A DNA stretch of 64,000 nucleotides from Costus lasius. Taxonomy: Eukaryota > Streptophyta > Magnoliopsida > Zingiberales > Costaceae. Below are positions 1 through 11,425 of this stretch, piece after piece; the stretch's first letter is position 1, and each line of letters starts with the position of its first letter. The notes beneath the pieces are model-generated. The model saw only the letters and a program-made list of their open reading frames with translations. It did no database searches and had not been told where the DNA came from. The stretch covers positions 79,391,178-79,455,177 of the forward strand of contig CM050449.1 in assembly GCA_027563935.2 (NCBI GenBank), written 5' to 3'. The position numbers and the translations under genes were made by a program.

Positions 1-505
1 AGGTCTTAGGCGCATATGGATGGAGGGGTGAAGTTTATGGTAAAGTCTTGGAGACTTACCTTACTCAAAACCCTAATTCCTCCCAAACCCTAAACCCTAG
101 CCGAATTCACCCTAATGACTTGCGCCCACCTCCTCTTGCTAAACCGCTTCTTGCATCTATAAAATAGATGCATGCGTGAGCCTTGTGGACTTCTTCCTTG
201 GCATGAGTAAGAAGAACAAGGGCAAGAGTAACATAGTGGTGGCGCAACCTCTCTTCCTCCTTGAAGCCGCAAGCCTTCTTCTCCTTCTTCTCCTCTTGGC
301 GCAACTTGGAGAAGGGCTTGGTGGTGACATTTCTTCTTCCTCTTCCAAAGGGCCGAAACTCATCCTCTTCCTCTTTTATTGGAGTAAAGAGGACAAGGAG
401 TTGGCAGAATCTTCCCTTGCACTTGGCGCAACTTCCTTGAAGGTGGCGCAAGTGAAGTGAAGAAACCCTGAAGGCTTGGTGCAAGCCTTGGGAAGAGAAT
501 CAAGC
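1..505 (+). mobile_element. Copia family-3 (F3) LTR, 3' part, truncated
   Basis: The left edge of the window lies inside a copia LTR. It matches, in reverse complement, the F3 LTR at 52610-53260: the block around GTCTTGGAGACTTACCTTA, then a stretch rich in 'gcgcaa' and 'cttcttcc'. A TATAAAATAGATGC stretch at about 159-172 is comparable to CTATAAAATATGCCC near 47502 in another F3 copy. The last roughly 200 bp of a normal F3 LTR, ending CCCTAACA, are missing; the sequence breaks into a fold-back instead. ORFs here are low-complexity and not real genes. Confidence 0.75.
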
Positions 506-555
506 CTTCAGGGTTTCTTCACTTCAGGGTTTCTTCACTTCAGGGTTTCTTCACT
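454..555. repeat. 25-bp perfect inverted repeat plus 16-bp tandem triplet
   Basis: Positions 454-478 are the exact reverse complement of 501-525, with a 22-base spacer. The right arm runs into three copies of CTTCAGGGTTTCTTCA starting at 506, 522 and 538. The right arm together with part of the spacer is an inverted copy of the LTR sequence that should follow. This marks a rearranged junction between the LTR and Athila element A. Confidence 0.9.
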
Positions 556-1516
556 GAGGTGCCATTGTCCACCATTCTAGAGGTTGATATATTTGATGTC
601 TGGGGGATTGATTTCATGGGACCCTTTCCATCTTCTGGAGGTAACAAATACATACTTGTGGCAGTAGATTATGTTTCAAAGTGGGTTGAAGCTCTTGCTT
701 CTCCTACTAATGATTCCAAAGTTGTTGTTAAACTGTTTAAAAAGATTTATCTTTCCAAGGTTTGGGACACCCCGAGTAGTGATTAGTGATAGAGACTCAC
801 ATTTCATAGAGCATAAGTTCTCTGCCTTGCTTAGAAAGTGTGGGGTAAATCATAGAGTTGCAATACCTTATCACCCCCAAACAAGTGGACAAGTTGAGAT
901 ATCAAACAGAGAAATAAAGGGAATTTTGGAAAAGACAGTGTCACGCACAAGAAAAGATTGAGCATTCAAACTTGATGATGCACTGTGGGCCTACCAGACT
1001 GCTTTTAAAACACCAATAGGTATGTCTCCTTTTCAATTGGTTTATGGTAAATCTTGTCATTTACCTGTAGAGCTAGAGCATAAGGCGTTCTAGGCAATCA
1101 AAGCACTCAACTTTGACTTAAAGAACGCGGGTGAAAAAATGAGGTTACAATTGAACGAGATAGACGAGATTAGACTCTCCGCTTACGAAAATGCAAGAAT
1201 TTATAAAGAGAGGACTAAAAGGTGGAATGATCGACATATTTTTAGGAGGGAATTCCAACTAGGTGACTTTGTTCTTTTGTTCAATTCTTGATTGAGGCTT
1301 TTTCCTATAAAACTTAAGTCTCGATGGTTTGGCCCTTTTTAGGTAAAGAAGACTTACCCCTACGGAGCTGTGGACATATGGAGTGAAGAAATAGGAGAGT
1401 TTAAGGTTAACGGTCAAAGATTGAAGCATTATTATCAAGAAGAACTGATTGAAGAAAAGGATAAATTCTATCTTGATGAACCACGATCAAATCCGAGTGC
1501 AGAACGGTCAAGCTAA
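555..1516 (+). pseudogene. Athila-like element A integrase, 3' part, broken
   Basis: This is the 3' end of a Ty3/gypsy pol gene of the Athila group: integrase core plus C-terminal region. The translation shows the first catalytic block ([19 protein letters not shown]), the second ([10 protein letters not shown], where other copies read SDGGSHF) and [21 protein letters not shown] with the catalytic Glu. The C-terminal part has [19 protein letters not shown] and a GPF-containing chromatin-tether-like tail. It is dead: frame changes near 770-780 and in-frame stops near 958, 1091, 1288 and 1340. The 5' side is cut off at the fold-back, so zinc finger, RT, protease and gag are absent. A homologous copy lies on the opposite strand at 6583-7792. 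Confidence 0.88.
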
Positions 1517-3247
1517 TGACCTTTAAATTAGCGCTTCTTGGGAGGCAACCCAAGCACTCTTTCTTTAGTACATTCTCTTTTATTTTACTTGGTTTTTATT
1601 CTTTGCCATTAGAACTGATTTTCCTTCTCTTTTTGTAGGTAAAATTATTTTTTGGTGTAAATTACGGCACTACCATAATGAAAATTATGGTGCCGTATTT
1701 CTAACCATATTTGAACAGAAGGTTTTGATGTAATTACGGCACTGCCGTAAGTATTTTTACGAGCTATAATTTTGCTCCAAAATCAACCCGAGAATTTTTA
1801 GCAAAATACGGCAGTGCCGTAACCCTTTTTGCGGTGCCAGAATTTTGATCAATTTTTTACCAGAAAATTTTTTTGCGGCACTACCGTATTATTCTGACTG
1901 CCGTTTTATCCAATTTGTCTAAATTACGGCACTGTCGTAATAAAAGTCACGGCTGTATTTTCCTAAAGTGCATGAATCCTCAACTGTTTTTGGGATTTCT
2001 CACTTGTGTTTTCACCTATCCTTACACCAACTACACTACCCCCTAAGGGCACAGAAGAGATTGGATCAGATGATGACGAGTAGAGTTTTGTGAGTATCTT
2101 TTTCCCTTACTTCTTTATACTTCATCTTCCCTATCTTATTAATGTTTCATGCTTTTATAGGGAGAGATTATACTTGGTGACATGATGATGTATATGATAT
2201 TGTGATACTTTTAAGATTGATGAGCACATACTATTTTTTGTTGATGTATTGATTTGTGGCCTAGTCTATATTTTGTAGACATTATTGTTGATTGCATGAT
2301 TCTCTTGATGATGAATGAACTCATGCTTGTGATTAGGTCTAGATCTATCATGTTGAATTTATTTCTCTTATATATATCTACTTTTGAAATTTTTCATTGA
2401 TTGATGAGTAAAATTTTGGGTAGACATATTACTTGATGAATTTGACTTAAAGGTGAAACTACTTCTCTAAATAAAACTAGCATATGAGTATGATTTTTGA
2501 ATCGATATTGATTGATTAATTTAGTTGATATTCATGCTATTTGCTATTTGTTGGGAAAAAAGATTCCTTGATCCAAATTAAGTGAGGACTTCCCCTACTT
2601 GGCACTGTGCAAAATTGACAGTGGTATCTAAGTCATGAGTTGAAGTCAAAATGAGAGAAAAAGAAAAATCAAGAGATTGACTCCTCATCTTGGCACCGTG
2701 TTGATCTGCGGTGGTACCTAGTTTAAGAGGTGAAATACAAAGAAAAACATGTATCTATGTGGGTACATACCATGTGAGAAATCATTTCACATAAACTCTG
2801 CTATCTTACGATATGAGTTCTCTTACACTGATTATGTGGTCAGTGTACTCTAACTTCGTCACCAGAAAAAAAAAAGGTGGTAATCGAATTAGAGAATGTG
2901 AACGATGCAAAAACAGGGAAGGAATTAAAAAAATTTATGAGTGGAAAAAGATCTTGGAAATCCTATTCCTGTAAACAAAAGTATAATAGTTATGATTGAA
3001 ACTGAATGACATCTTGAGATTGAAATTCTATTTATTATACGAGTTGCAAAATTTTATTTGATTAAGTTATGGATCTTGAGAATTGAATTCAAAGGGTGAT
3101 GTGTGTATTTAAAATTTTATGAAGCAATTGGTAAAAGTTTTCATTAGTGATTGTATTTTAGAAATTAATTCTTCATGAGAAAGTCTATTCCTATGATCAA
3201 TTTTTGATTTTTGCTTGAGGACAAGCAAAGTTTGAGCCTTATGTGTT
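1517..3247 (+). other. Element A region between integrase and LTR, env-like ORF eroded
   Basis: It opens with CTTCTTGGGAGGCAACCCAA, a block often found after integrase in Athila-type elements and also present in element B at 6519-6541. A cluster of TTACGGCACTGCCGTAA-like palindromes follows. Around 2065-2095 a short acidic tail and GTTTTGTGAGTATC match the end of element B's env-like ORF (5130-5150, reverse complement), so most of the env-like ORF has been lost here. The remainder (2100-3200) is AT-rich non-coding sequence ending in a GAGGACAAGCAAAG block (3218-3231) just before the LTR. I see no intact gene. Confidence 0.65.
1662..1940. repeat. Cluster of TTACGGCACTGCCGTAA palindromes in element A interior
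   Basis: The perfect odd palindrome TTACGGCACTGCCGTAA is at 1734-1750. Variants are at 1662-1678, 1807-1822 and 1924-1940, with further half-sites between them. Spacing is irregular, so this is not a simple tandem array. Confidence 0.85.
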
Positions 3248-5050
3248 TGATGACACCGAAATTTATAGTAAATTTTGCACCATTTGATAGATAATTTTTG
3301 TGTCATATTTACACTCTTTGCTTATTTTTATGCCTTTTTTTATCAAATATTATGGAATCTACACTCTTTTTGGTTTTTGATAATTTTCAGGTAAAAAAGC
3401 ATGATTTTCAGGCATTTTCAAGCAATTCCAGATGCATGAATGAATCCTCACCATCAAGAGAAGATTACATGTCAAAATTTACGCAAATCGGAGCCACATA
3501 CCAAAATATGGCAAGGCCGTAATACATATTACGGTGCCGTGTTTTCACCAGCTACCGTAATATCAGAGCGCTGCCATAATTTGCGGAGTTTTTCATCCAG
3601 AAAGTTTTTCAGAAATTACGGCACTACCGTAATGGTTTTCATTGGCCGTAATTTGGAATGATTTCCGACCAGAGATTTTAGCTGAAATTACGGCACTGCC
3701 GTAACCTATTTTACTATGCCGTAATTACCATATAGTTTCGATCAGAGAACTCGACTGAAATTATGGCAGTGCCGTAACTAGAAACACGGCCGTAATTCTA
3801 TCAATAACGCCCGACTTCCACGGTCTACTTTGAAGCCCGATTTTTGCGCAATCGATTGCGGACGATCCAGGCCATGAATTGAAGATCCGTAAGAAGCAAA
3901 AGGGGAGCTTAGATGGGGGAGAAGATAAACAGCCAAAAAGCCCTAATTTTCATCCACTTTCGAGAGAGAAATTGAGTTTTCCACCGCCACCCTAGGTTTC
4001 ACTGCCGGGAAGTGTACAACACATCTCCTGCCATGAAATTTGAAGGGAAGCTGCGCCTAGCGGAGGAGAAGATACTCAAGAAGTTTCAGAGCAAAAGGAG
4101 ATCGATCAGAGGAGAAATCAACAAAAGCACGCCGCCGACCACTGTTCACGCGGAAGTTACGGCTATAATTTTTTTTACAGCCGTGTTATGTTAAGGAATT
4201 TCTTCTTTTTCTTCGATTTTTGAACCCTCTAGACCATGGATTATTGTAATCTTTCTACCATGCTAGCTTAAACTTCTTTTGGGACATGGGGGAGTAATTA
4301 CCTTTGATTTCTTAATAACTAGATGAATTTTTCATTATTTCGTCAAGTATAATTTTAGTATGATAATTTTATTTCTGTGATGATTGCTCTTTAATTTTCC
4401 ATCGATTCATATTATCAAGCATGCTTTAGAGTTTTCGCAATAAGGACCGAAGGGTGTTGTACTTGAGAACTTGGAACCCTAAAATTGAATGTTAGGAACT
4501 CACCATAAGAAATTAGGTTTGTTCTTTTTTCTTAATTTTAGTAGTTTAATGCCATGATTGATAATCTTATCTAGGATTGAGTTAATGAAACAAACATAAT
4601 GATATTGCAAGAAATTGAATATTAGATTGTTGGAGAACCTTAGGCAGAACCTGTGTTGACATTCGGATGCACGAAAGTGATCCTTGAGTTCTTTGTTAAT
4701 GATTCACTTTTACTTAACAATTTAATAGATCCTGCACGAAAATGAGGATTGGTTCTTGTAAATTGTCTGCGCGAAAGCGAGATGATTTCCTTATTAAGTG
4801 AATTATGTCTTTATCATAATGAAATTAGACTAACGAACATCTATTCATGTCTAGTCATGGAAATTAAAGTGAATGAAACCCTAGTCCCAGATTCTCTCTC
4901 TGATATTTTCATGTAGCCTTCGATAGTTTACTTGCATATTTCGATTGCCTAGCTAGTAAGAAATTAATTATTCAGTACTTGACAAACGAGGTCTCTGTGG
5001 TTCGATATCTTTTTATTACTTCGAGTATCCATGCACTTGCGGACACAACA
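3248..5050 (+). mobile_element. Athila-like element A 3' LTR (1803 bp)
   Basis: It starts TGATGACACCGAAATTTATAG directly after the GAGGACAAGCAAAG block and ends CACTTGCGGACACAACA. That terminus resembles the end of element B's LTR, read in reverse at 45145 (CTTGCGGATTACATCA). It carries a second cluster of TTACGGCAGTGCCGTAA-like palindromes. Element B sequence starts immediately after 5050, so A appears to have inserted into B near B's 3' end. The matching left half of B and A's 5' LTR are not in the window. Confidence 0.75.
3516..3800. repeat. Cluster of TTACGGCACTGCCGTAA palindromes in element A LTR
   Basis: Copies are at 3616-3632 (one mismatch), 3688-3704 (perfect) and 3761-3777 (one mismatch), plus half-sites such as GGCCGTAAT and ATTACGGTGCCGT around 3514-3541. 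It is the same motif as in the element interior at 1662-1940. Confidence 0.85.
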
Positions 5051-5139
5051 TGCACCATTCCCTACAAAAGAGAACGCATCATTCTTGATGTAAAAGAGCA
5101 AAGATAGAGTAAATAGGAAAAGGGGATACTCACAAAGTA

Positions 5140-6093
5140 CTAATCATCATCATCCGCTTCGGTATCGGTCTCCTCATCATCCTCCTTGCCAAGTGTATCC
5201 TCTCCTATAGGCTCATTCGGATCCTTCTCTTGATCTCCCTCCACATCACAGCTGCCAAAGTGGTGCCACAGAAAACCCTTAATGTCCTGAACATTATCCT
5301 GAGTGTCCCGGATAGTATCGAACATGTCCCTCAAAAGGCGCCCCCGAAGGAACACCTCTGCAAATAACGCCTGGAAACCTGGGTCTTGGGTGGTGGACCA
5401 ACTCCTCGGAGGGGCTGCACCACGAGAAGAAGAACCAACCTTAGGTGGAGGTGAGTCATCATCCATCTCATAAAAATTCAAACCGGACCCTCCAAAAGTT
5501 AGTGGTGGTGGTGCTGAATCATGTGGAGTAGGGTTATCCTTAATGCCTATGTTAGGAGGAATCTTCCAATTTAATTGATTACGGATCATAGTCCTCTCTT
5601 TGTTCAGTAAGGGTAAAGCTGGGAAGTTCGGTCAAAGGATCAGGGAGAAGCTATCACCCTCATGGATGATCATCCTCATGGCCATGCATGACTTAGTATC
5701 AATTATGGGGTTTCCCTTGGCAGTCTCAATCCCATAGGGATCCACAATCAAAGAAATAGCGATAGGAGTAATGTAACCTCCTAGAACAATGGCACATTTC
5801 TTGGCACATGCTACTTCATCAAATTGTTTAACTAAAAAGTATGCCACATCCAAATGAAAACGATGCAACATACTCCATAAAAAATAGAGTTCGGTTTGGC
5901 AAATCATACCATCACTTTCTCCTCGTCCGAAGATAGTGTGCGAGAGAATTCTGTGAGCATAGTGCAGACATGAGTTGGAGAGATTGGATGCCCTTGTTGT
6001 CTTTGTCGAATATTCAGAGTCATATGTAATCTGATACAAAAATGCATTCTCGATGTACTCATGTATTGGGTGTGTTACTCCCCCACCAGGCAA
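5140..6093 (-). pseudogene. Athila env-like ORF of element B, broken
   Basis: Two open segments, 5632-6093 (153 aa) and 5140-5589 (149 aa), lie downstream of integrase where Athila elements carry their extra ORF. The first has features typical of that family (SDGMICQTELYFLWSMLH; VAYFLVKQFDEVA; AMRMIIHEGD). The second is Pro/Ser-rich and ends in a strongly acidic Glu/Asp tail. They are separated by stop codons, so no single product is made. The role of this ORF in plants is not settled; it is called env-like from position. I see no convincing signal peptide or membrane segment. Assignment comes from remembered family features. Confidence 0.7.
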
Positions 6094-6582
6094 CTTAATA
6101 TGTTTCTAACATCCTTGAGTGTGAGGTTCCTCTTAATGTTCGCAAGCCGAAAGGTCAGACGACCTTTTGCTTCTTGCTAATGATAATCGTGGAGCTCAAC
6201 CTCCAAACTGCTAAGGAACTCCAAAACCAAGGGGATGAATGTCTGCGGTGTCAATTAAAAGAATATGGGCACGATAGAAATCATGCCCCACTTATGAAAC
6301 ATTCTGTTTCTTTAGAGATAAATAGTAACACAAAAATACAGCCGTGAAAATGAATATGGCTGGGCGGTATTTTTTTGCATAAACTTCCAAAATCACTGTT
6401 TTATCATGAAATCAACTTAGAACACTCCTACAACATAGAAAAACAATAATTAATGCTAGAAAAACACAAAAATTAGCAAAGACAAATCAAATCAAGTGAG
6501 AAAAGATTTGAGTAGAGTGTTTGGGTTGCCTCCCAAGAAGCGCTAAGTTTAATATTGCTAGCTTGACCAAAGATCATCTTCA

Positions 6583-7792
6583 TTATGCTAGCGGTGGAGG
6601 ATCTGAGAGCTTCTGGTTGACACCATCTTCAATAGGTTCTGACAAATAGTAATATTTCAGGCATTGACCATTAACTGTGAAGTTCCCTATTATTTCACTC
6701 CAAATCTCAATGGCGCCATAAGGATAAACTTTAACAACCTTGAAAGGACCTGACCACCTCGTTCTAAGTTTCCTAGGAAAGAGCCTCAATCTAGAGTTAA
6801 AAAGTAAAACTAGGTCACCTTCTTGAAAATATTTTATAACGATGTGGCAGTCATGCCACTTCTTGGTTCTTTCTTTGTAAATTCTTGCGTTCTCATATGC
6901 GTTCATCTTGATTTCTTCAAGTTCATCAATTTGTAACTTCCTTTTCTCCCCAGCAAATTTCAAATCATAATTTAAAGTCTTTATTGCCTTATAAGCTTTA
7001 TGTTCTAATTCGATTGGGAGATGACATGATTTACCACATACAAGCTGATAAGGTGACATACCAATCGAGGTCTTGAATGCAGTATGCCCATAATGTATCA
7101 TCCAGCTTCATGGACCAATTTTTTCTTGACCAAGAAATAAAATTTTCAAGAATCCTCTTTAGTTCCCTGTTGGAAATTTCTACCTGGCCACATGTTTGCG
7201 AGTGATAAGGAGTTGATACTTTATGTTTTACCCCATATTTGCTCAAAAGTGCAAAGAATTTTTGCCCTATAAAGTGGGATCCACCATCACTTATAACAAC
7301 TCGTGGAACTCCAAACCTCAGAAATATTATCCTTTTGAACAACATGATAACTACGCGATAATCGTTGGTTGGAGCCGCTACAGCTTCAACCCACTTTGAC
7401 ACTTAATCAACCTCTACAAGGATGTACTTATTACCACATGAGGTTGGGAAGGGATCCATGTAGTCAATTCCCCACACATCAAATATCCCTATTTCCAAAA
7501 TATTAATTAGTGGCATCTCATCACGTCTAGATATGTTTCTTGTCCGTTGGCATTCTTCATAGAAAAGAACAAAATTCCAAGCATCTTTAAAAAGAGTTGG
7601 CCAGAAGAAACATGACTGAAGCACTTTGAAAGCAATCATAGACGAACTGGCATGTCCTCCATAAGTAGAACCATGGCAATGAAAGAGTACATCCTTGACC
7701 TCTTCCTCTAGCAGACATCTCCTATATAACCCATCTGCACATCTCTTAAATAGAAAAGGATCCTCCCAGAAATAATGTCTTACTTCTGACAA
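6583..7792 (-). pseudogene. Athila-like element B integrase, broken
   Basis: Three overlapping or abutting segments, 7403-7792, 7031-7402 and 6583-7101, make up an integrase. First comes a zinc-binding region with HCHGSTYGGHAS and ECQRTRN; one of the HHCC cysteines appears lost where a Cys-x-x-Cys is expected. Next is the catalytic core: [26 protein letters not shown], then [21 protein letters not shown] with the Glu. The C-terminal part has [20 protein letters not shown] and [18 protein letters not shown]. An in-frame stop lies between the first two segments and a frame change near 7080. Upstream, the reading jumps straight from the protease start into this region, so RT and RNase H are deleted. 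Confidence 0.88.
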
Positions 7793-9070
7793 AAATCTCT
7801 TTCTGAATCACATAAAGAACGGTCAATAGACATATCACCAATCAAACAAGGAATAGAAAAACTCCCTGGATCTTTTGGCTTCGGTGGCAATTTATTCTAA
7901 ATTATTGCACTACACTCCTTAGTGAGTGCGACTATTCCATGCACTTCCAACTTTCTCTTGTTGGACAATATTTCTTTCAAGAATTTGGCATAAGAACGTA
8001 TCTGCGATAATGCCTATGTGAAATGTATATTAATATAAAGCTTTTTAAGTACCTCTAAAAATTTTCCAAATTGCTTATCAAGTTTAGCCTTCACTAATCT
8101 TTGAGGGAAAAGTAGTAGCGGTTTGTAGGGAGGTGGTGGTACATAAATTGATTCCGACTCCCTATCTTGCAAAGATTTTTTGACATTGTTTCCCTCTACC
8201 TCTGTGGAATCAAAATTCTACACCTCTGGGTCTTGCGTTGTATCTGGTGCCCATGGCTCTTCTAATTGTTTCCCATTGCGTGTTGTAATGGCATTGCAGT
8301 GCTCATGTGCATTTACTCTGGTTTCACCGGTAGTTTACCTATAGGCATATTTGAAGAACTAGCCTAATGAGCTATTTGAGTTTCCAACATCTTCTGATGG
8401 GTCTCCATAGAATCCATCTTGGAAGTTAGATTCATGATAGACTCACCAACATGTCTAAATTCTTGCCTGAAATCATCGATTTGATGTCTAAAATCATCGT
8501 TCTGTTTGGTCTGTGTGGCAAAAAATGTCTCAATTAGAATTTCTAGATTCGACTTCTAGGAGCTTGAGGTTGAGGCTAATTATACTATCTTTGCTGAAAG
8601 CTAGGGAGTTGTTAATTGTTACCCTAAGGTGCTTGGTTTTGATTACTCCTCCAAGAGAGATTGGGATGGTTCCACCAACTAGGGTTGTAAGTGCTTGAGT
8701 ATGGGTCATTATGAGGTGATCCATTATAATTCCCAATTGCATTTGCTTGTTTAGAATTGCACTCACCCTATGTAGAAACTCCCAACTGACATTCTTGTGT
8801 ATAATGACCTGCATTACCACAAATCTCACATAAAACAGAGTTAACTGTGGCATGATTTAAATTCAAAGAATCAATTTTGTGAGTTAAGGAATCAACCTTG
8901 GCGGCAAGTGAAGTGATAGCATCTAAATCATACCTATCTGGCACCTTGGAAGATGGACACCTCTCTCACTTGTCCACTAATAGTGGTTCAAGGCCATTTC
9001 TTCAAACAAATTCACGGCATCCTCTACACTTTTATTCATTATGGCACCACCAGTGGCAGTGTCAACTGTC
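7793..9070 (-). pseudogene. Element B gag C-terminal part and protease remnant
   Basis: Reading leftwards on the minus strand, 9070-8500 encodes the C-terminal half of an Athila-type Gag. It includes an eroded CCHC zinc knuckle region (near 8790-8840) and an Asn/Pro-rich stretch whose best frame is disturbed. From about 8500 to 7800 follow a coiled Gln/Asp-rich stretch (DFRHQIDDFRQEFRHVGES) and a linker with PIGKLP. Then comes the lead-in to the aspartic protease (IGDxSIDRxLCD-type), which stops just before the active-site Gly-Ala stretch. Many stops and frame changes are present. The protein does not continue into RT. Gag would have been the RNA-binding structural protein. Confidence 0.7.
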
Positions 9071-9399
9071 TGTTGGTGTATATGCACTAGGACTTGTGGT
9101 TGGTCCGATTTATGTCACATTCATTTGTGGTATACATCCTGGCATGGTCGTCGTTATGCATTTTATACATTTGTGTCATATGTATATTTGCATATACAAT
9201 ATTGTAAGATCCAAGGATCTTAAGTTCTGGTAAGCATTATTTTGATTTAAATAAAATTATTGACTATGATAATTTTATGTATTGGTTGTCAAATTATAGT
9301 TAATTAACTAGAAATTTTGGTTGTTAATTTATTGTAAATAAATTAGAGATTATTTATTTGATTGTTGGCTGATTTATGATAAATTATTATTGGTTGTTC

Positions 9400-9570
9400 A
9401 TGATAAATTAATTAGGATTTATGGTTGTAAATTGTAAGTTAATTAATTAGAACTTATTGGTTAATTAATTAGACCTTATTGGTTAATTAATTAAATTCTT
9501 ATTGGATATTAATTAAATCCTTATTGGATTTGTGTTTAAGTGAAATAATTAATTGGATATTAGATTTAAA
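9400..9570. repeat. Short AT-rich repeats around TTAATTAATTAGA
   Basis: Imperfect repeats of the type TTATTGGTTAATTAATTAGA recur inside the solo LTR, with decreasing similarity to about 9700. Confidence 0.7.
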
Positions 9571-10602
9571 ATTCAAATTATTAGTTAAATGAATTAAGTC
9601 CTAATCGGATTAACTAATTGGATTTTAAAATTCGAATTTAGTTAGTTAAATGGGTTAAACCTATTTGAATTAATGGGTTAATGGGTTTAAAATTTTAAAA
9701 TCCAAAGTTTAAGTGGGAATCGCGCTTAGGGTAAGAGTTTTTGGCGATTTTGGCTTGAGGAAAATTGTGGGCGACGGCTTGAGAAGAAGTGGCGATTCCT
9801 GAAGAGTTTTGAGGTGATTTTCTTCATCTTCTTCCCTTGGCGATTTTTCCTTGAAGAGAAGAAATTCCTTTGGCGAGTTCTTGAAGATTTTTGGGCGACT
9901 TAAAAGCTTTAGACGATTTCTTTTGTGGAGAATTTTCGGTTTAAGAGGTGAGTGGTGTGTCTTTTCGATTCCTAGCAATTTGGTTGTATTAATTAATGAG
10001 TTAGATTGATTGGAAAGTTTTATCATGCTAAAAACCGAATTTGAGCCATTCATTTATGAAAACCGAAATTTGATATTAATCTTGATATTGTGGTTAACAT
10101 GTTTACATGTGAATTGAATCTTGATATTTCTCCATGAAAAGTTAGTTTAGGGTATTTTCCATGAAAACCGAATTTAAGGCATATCTCCATGAAAACCGAA
10201 TTTAGGGTAATTATTGTGTGGAGTTTAGGAAGCATTAAATCATTGATCTTGAGTATGAAATTCTTGTTAACTAAGGTGTTAATTAAGGTGTATTTTTAAA
10301 TTGATATTATGTATGAAACAGTGGGTTACATGTGTGATTTGTAAAGCAATTATGCTTTAATTTTATGTTGATTTTTGGGGCGCATGATAAATGTTATATG
10401 TCGAATTTTATGGATGCTTGATAAATTGCCAATAATGTTATGTTGTAAAACTCATGTTTATTTAATTAAGATCATGTAATCATGTTTGAGAACATTGGGT
10501 GATAATTTAGCAAAATTACACTGAACTGACCAGCCTGAAATTTAAGGACTACACTATATTCGGTGATATTCGAATATAAAATATTATGTGTTATGTTATA
10601 TA

Positions 10603-10740
10603 ATTTTGAACAATATGTGTGATCATGTGAATTTTTGAACAATATGTGTGATCTTGTGAATTTTGTGAATTTTGAACAATATGTGTGATCTTGTGAATTT
10701 TGTGAATTTTGAACAATATGTGTGTTTATGTGATTTTTGG
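10603..10740. repeat. Imperfect tandem repeats of GAACAATATGTGTGATC
   Basis: At least four copies of a unit containing GAACAATATGTGTG and TTGTGAATTTT lie in the U3-like part of the solo LTR. Period is irregular, about 25-42 bp. Confidence 0.8.
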
Positions 10741-11139
10741 AATATTATGTTGTTATGTAAATTGTGAACGTTATGTGGTTATGAGATTTTTGAAAATTAT
10801 ATGATTATGAGAAATTTGGAAAATTATGTGATTATGTGATGGTTAGGACTAAGGCTAGGTGTAACTATGAACTCAAGGGGATAGTCCTTATGTGTTATGT
10901 TAAGGGTTTGAATTTCAGCCCTGTATTGTGATATGTGAGGAGGTTGATGTTCAGCCTGCCTATTATGATTATTGTGATGGGGGTTGATGTTCAGCCTGCC
11001 CGATATGATTTTTGTGATGACTATCCTAGAGTCTAGTTGACACTTAGGAGTCCACCTTTGTGAAATATGTTCACCTATGTGAAATATGAAATAAGATGTG
11101 TCTGTTGTCCAGTAGGAACCTTTTGGGAGAACGGGTTTT

Positions 11140-11425
11140 GACGCAAAGTGCCATGTCTTGGTCAGACAGGGGCCACCTCTTGATGTCACTACTCTTTTAT
11201 GTGATGGGGTAATATAAGACGCAAAGTGCCATGTCTTGATCAGACAGGGGCCACCTCTTGATGTCATTACTCTTTATGTGATGGGGTGATATAAGACGCA
11301 AAGTGCCATGTCTTGATCAGACAGGGGCCACCTCTTGATGTCATCACTCTGATGTGTTATGGAGTGATAGAGCAAAGTGCCACGTCGTGACCTGGCGGGG
11401 GCCACCTCTTGATTCTACTCACTAT
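11140..11425. repeat. 77-78 bp tandem repeat, about 3.7 copies
   Basis: Units start at 11140, 11218 and 11295 with GACGCAAAGTGCCATGTCTT, and a diverged fourth starts near 11370. Each contains GGGGCCACCTCTTGAT. A related single block (GCAAAGTGCCAC...GGGGGCC) lies at 15113-15150 in the second solo LTR. It is a copy-number-variable segment of the LTR family. Confidence 0.9.

Noticed and set aside
11140..11425. Regular 77-bp repeats as a possible CRISPR array or satellite
   Set aside because: Repeats are contiguous without spacers, few, and confined to a retrotransposon LTR in a plant genome.
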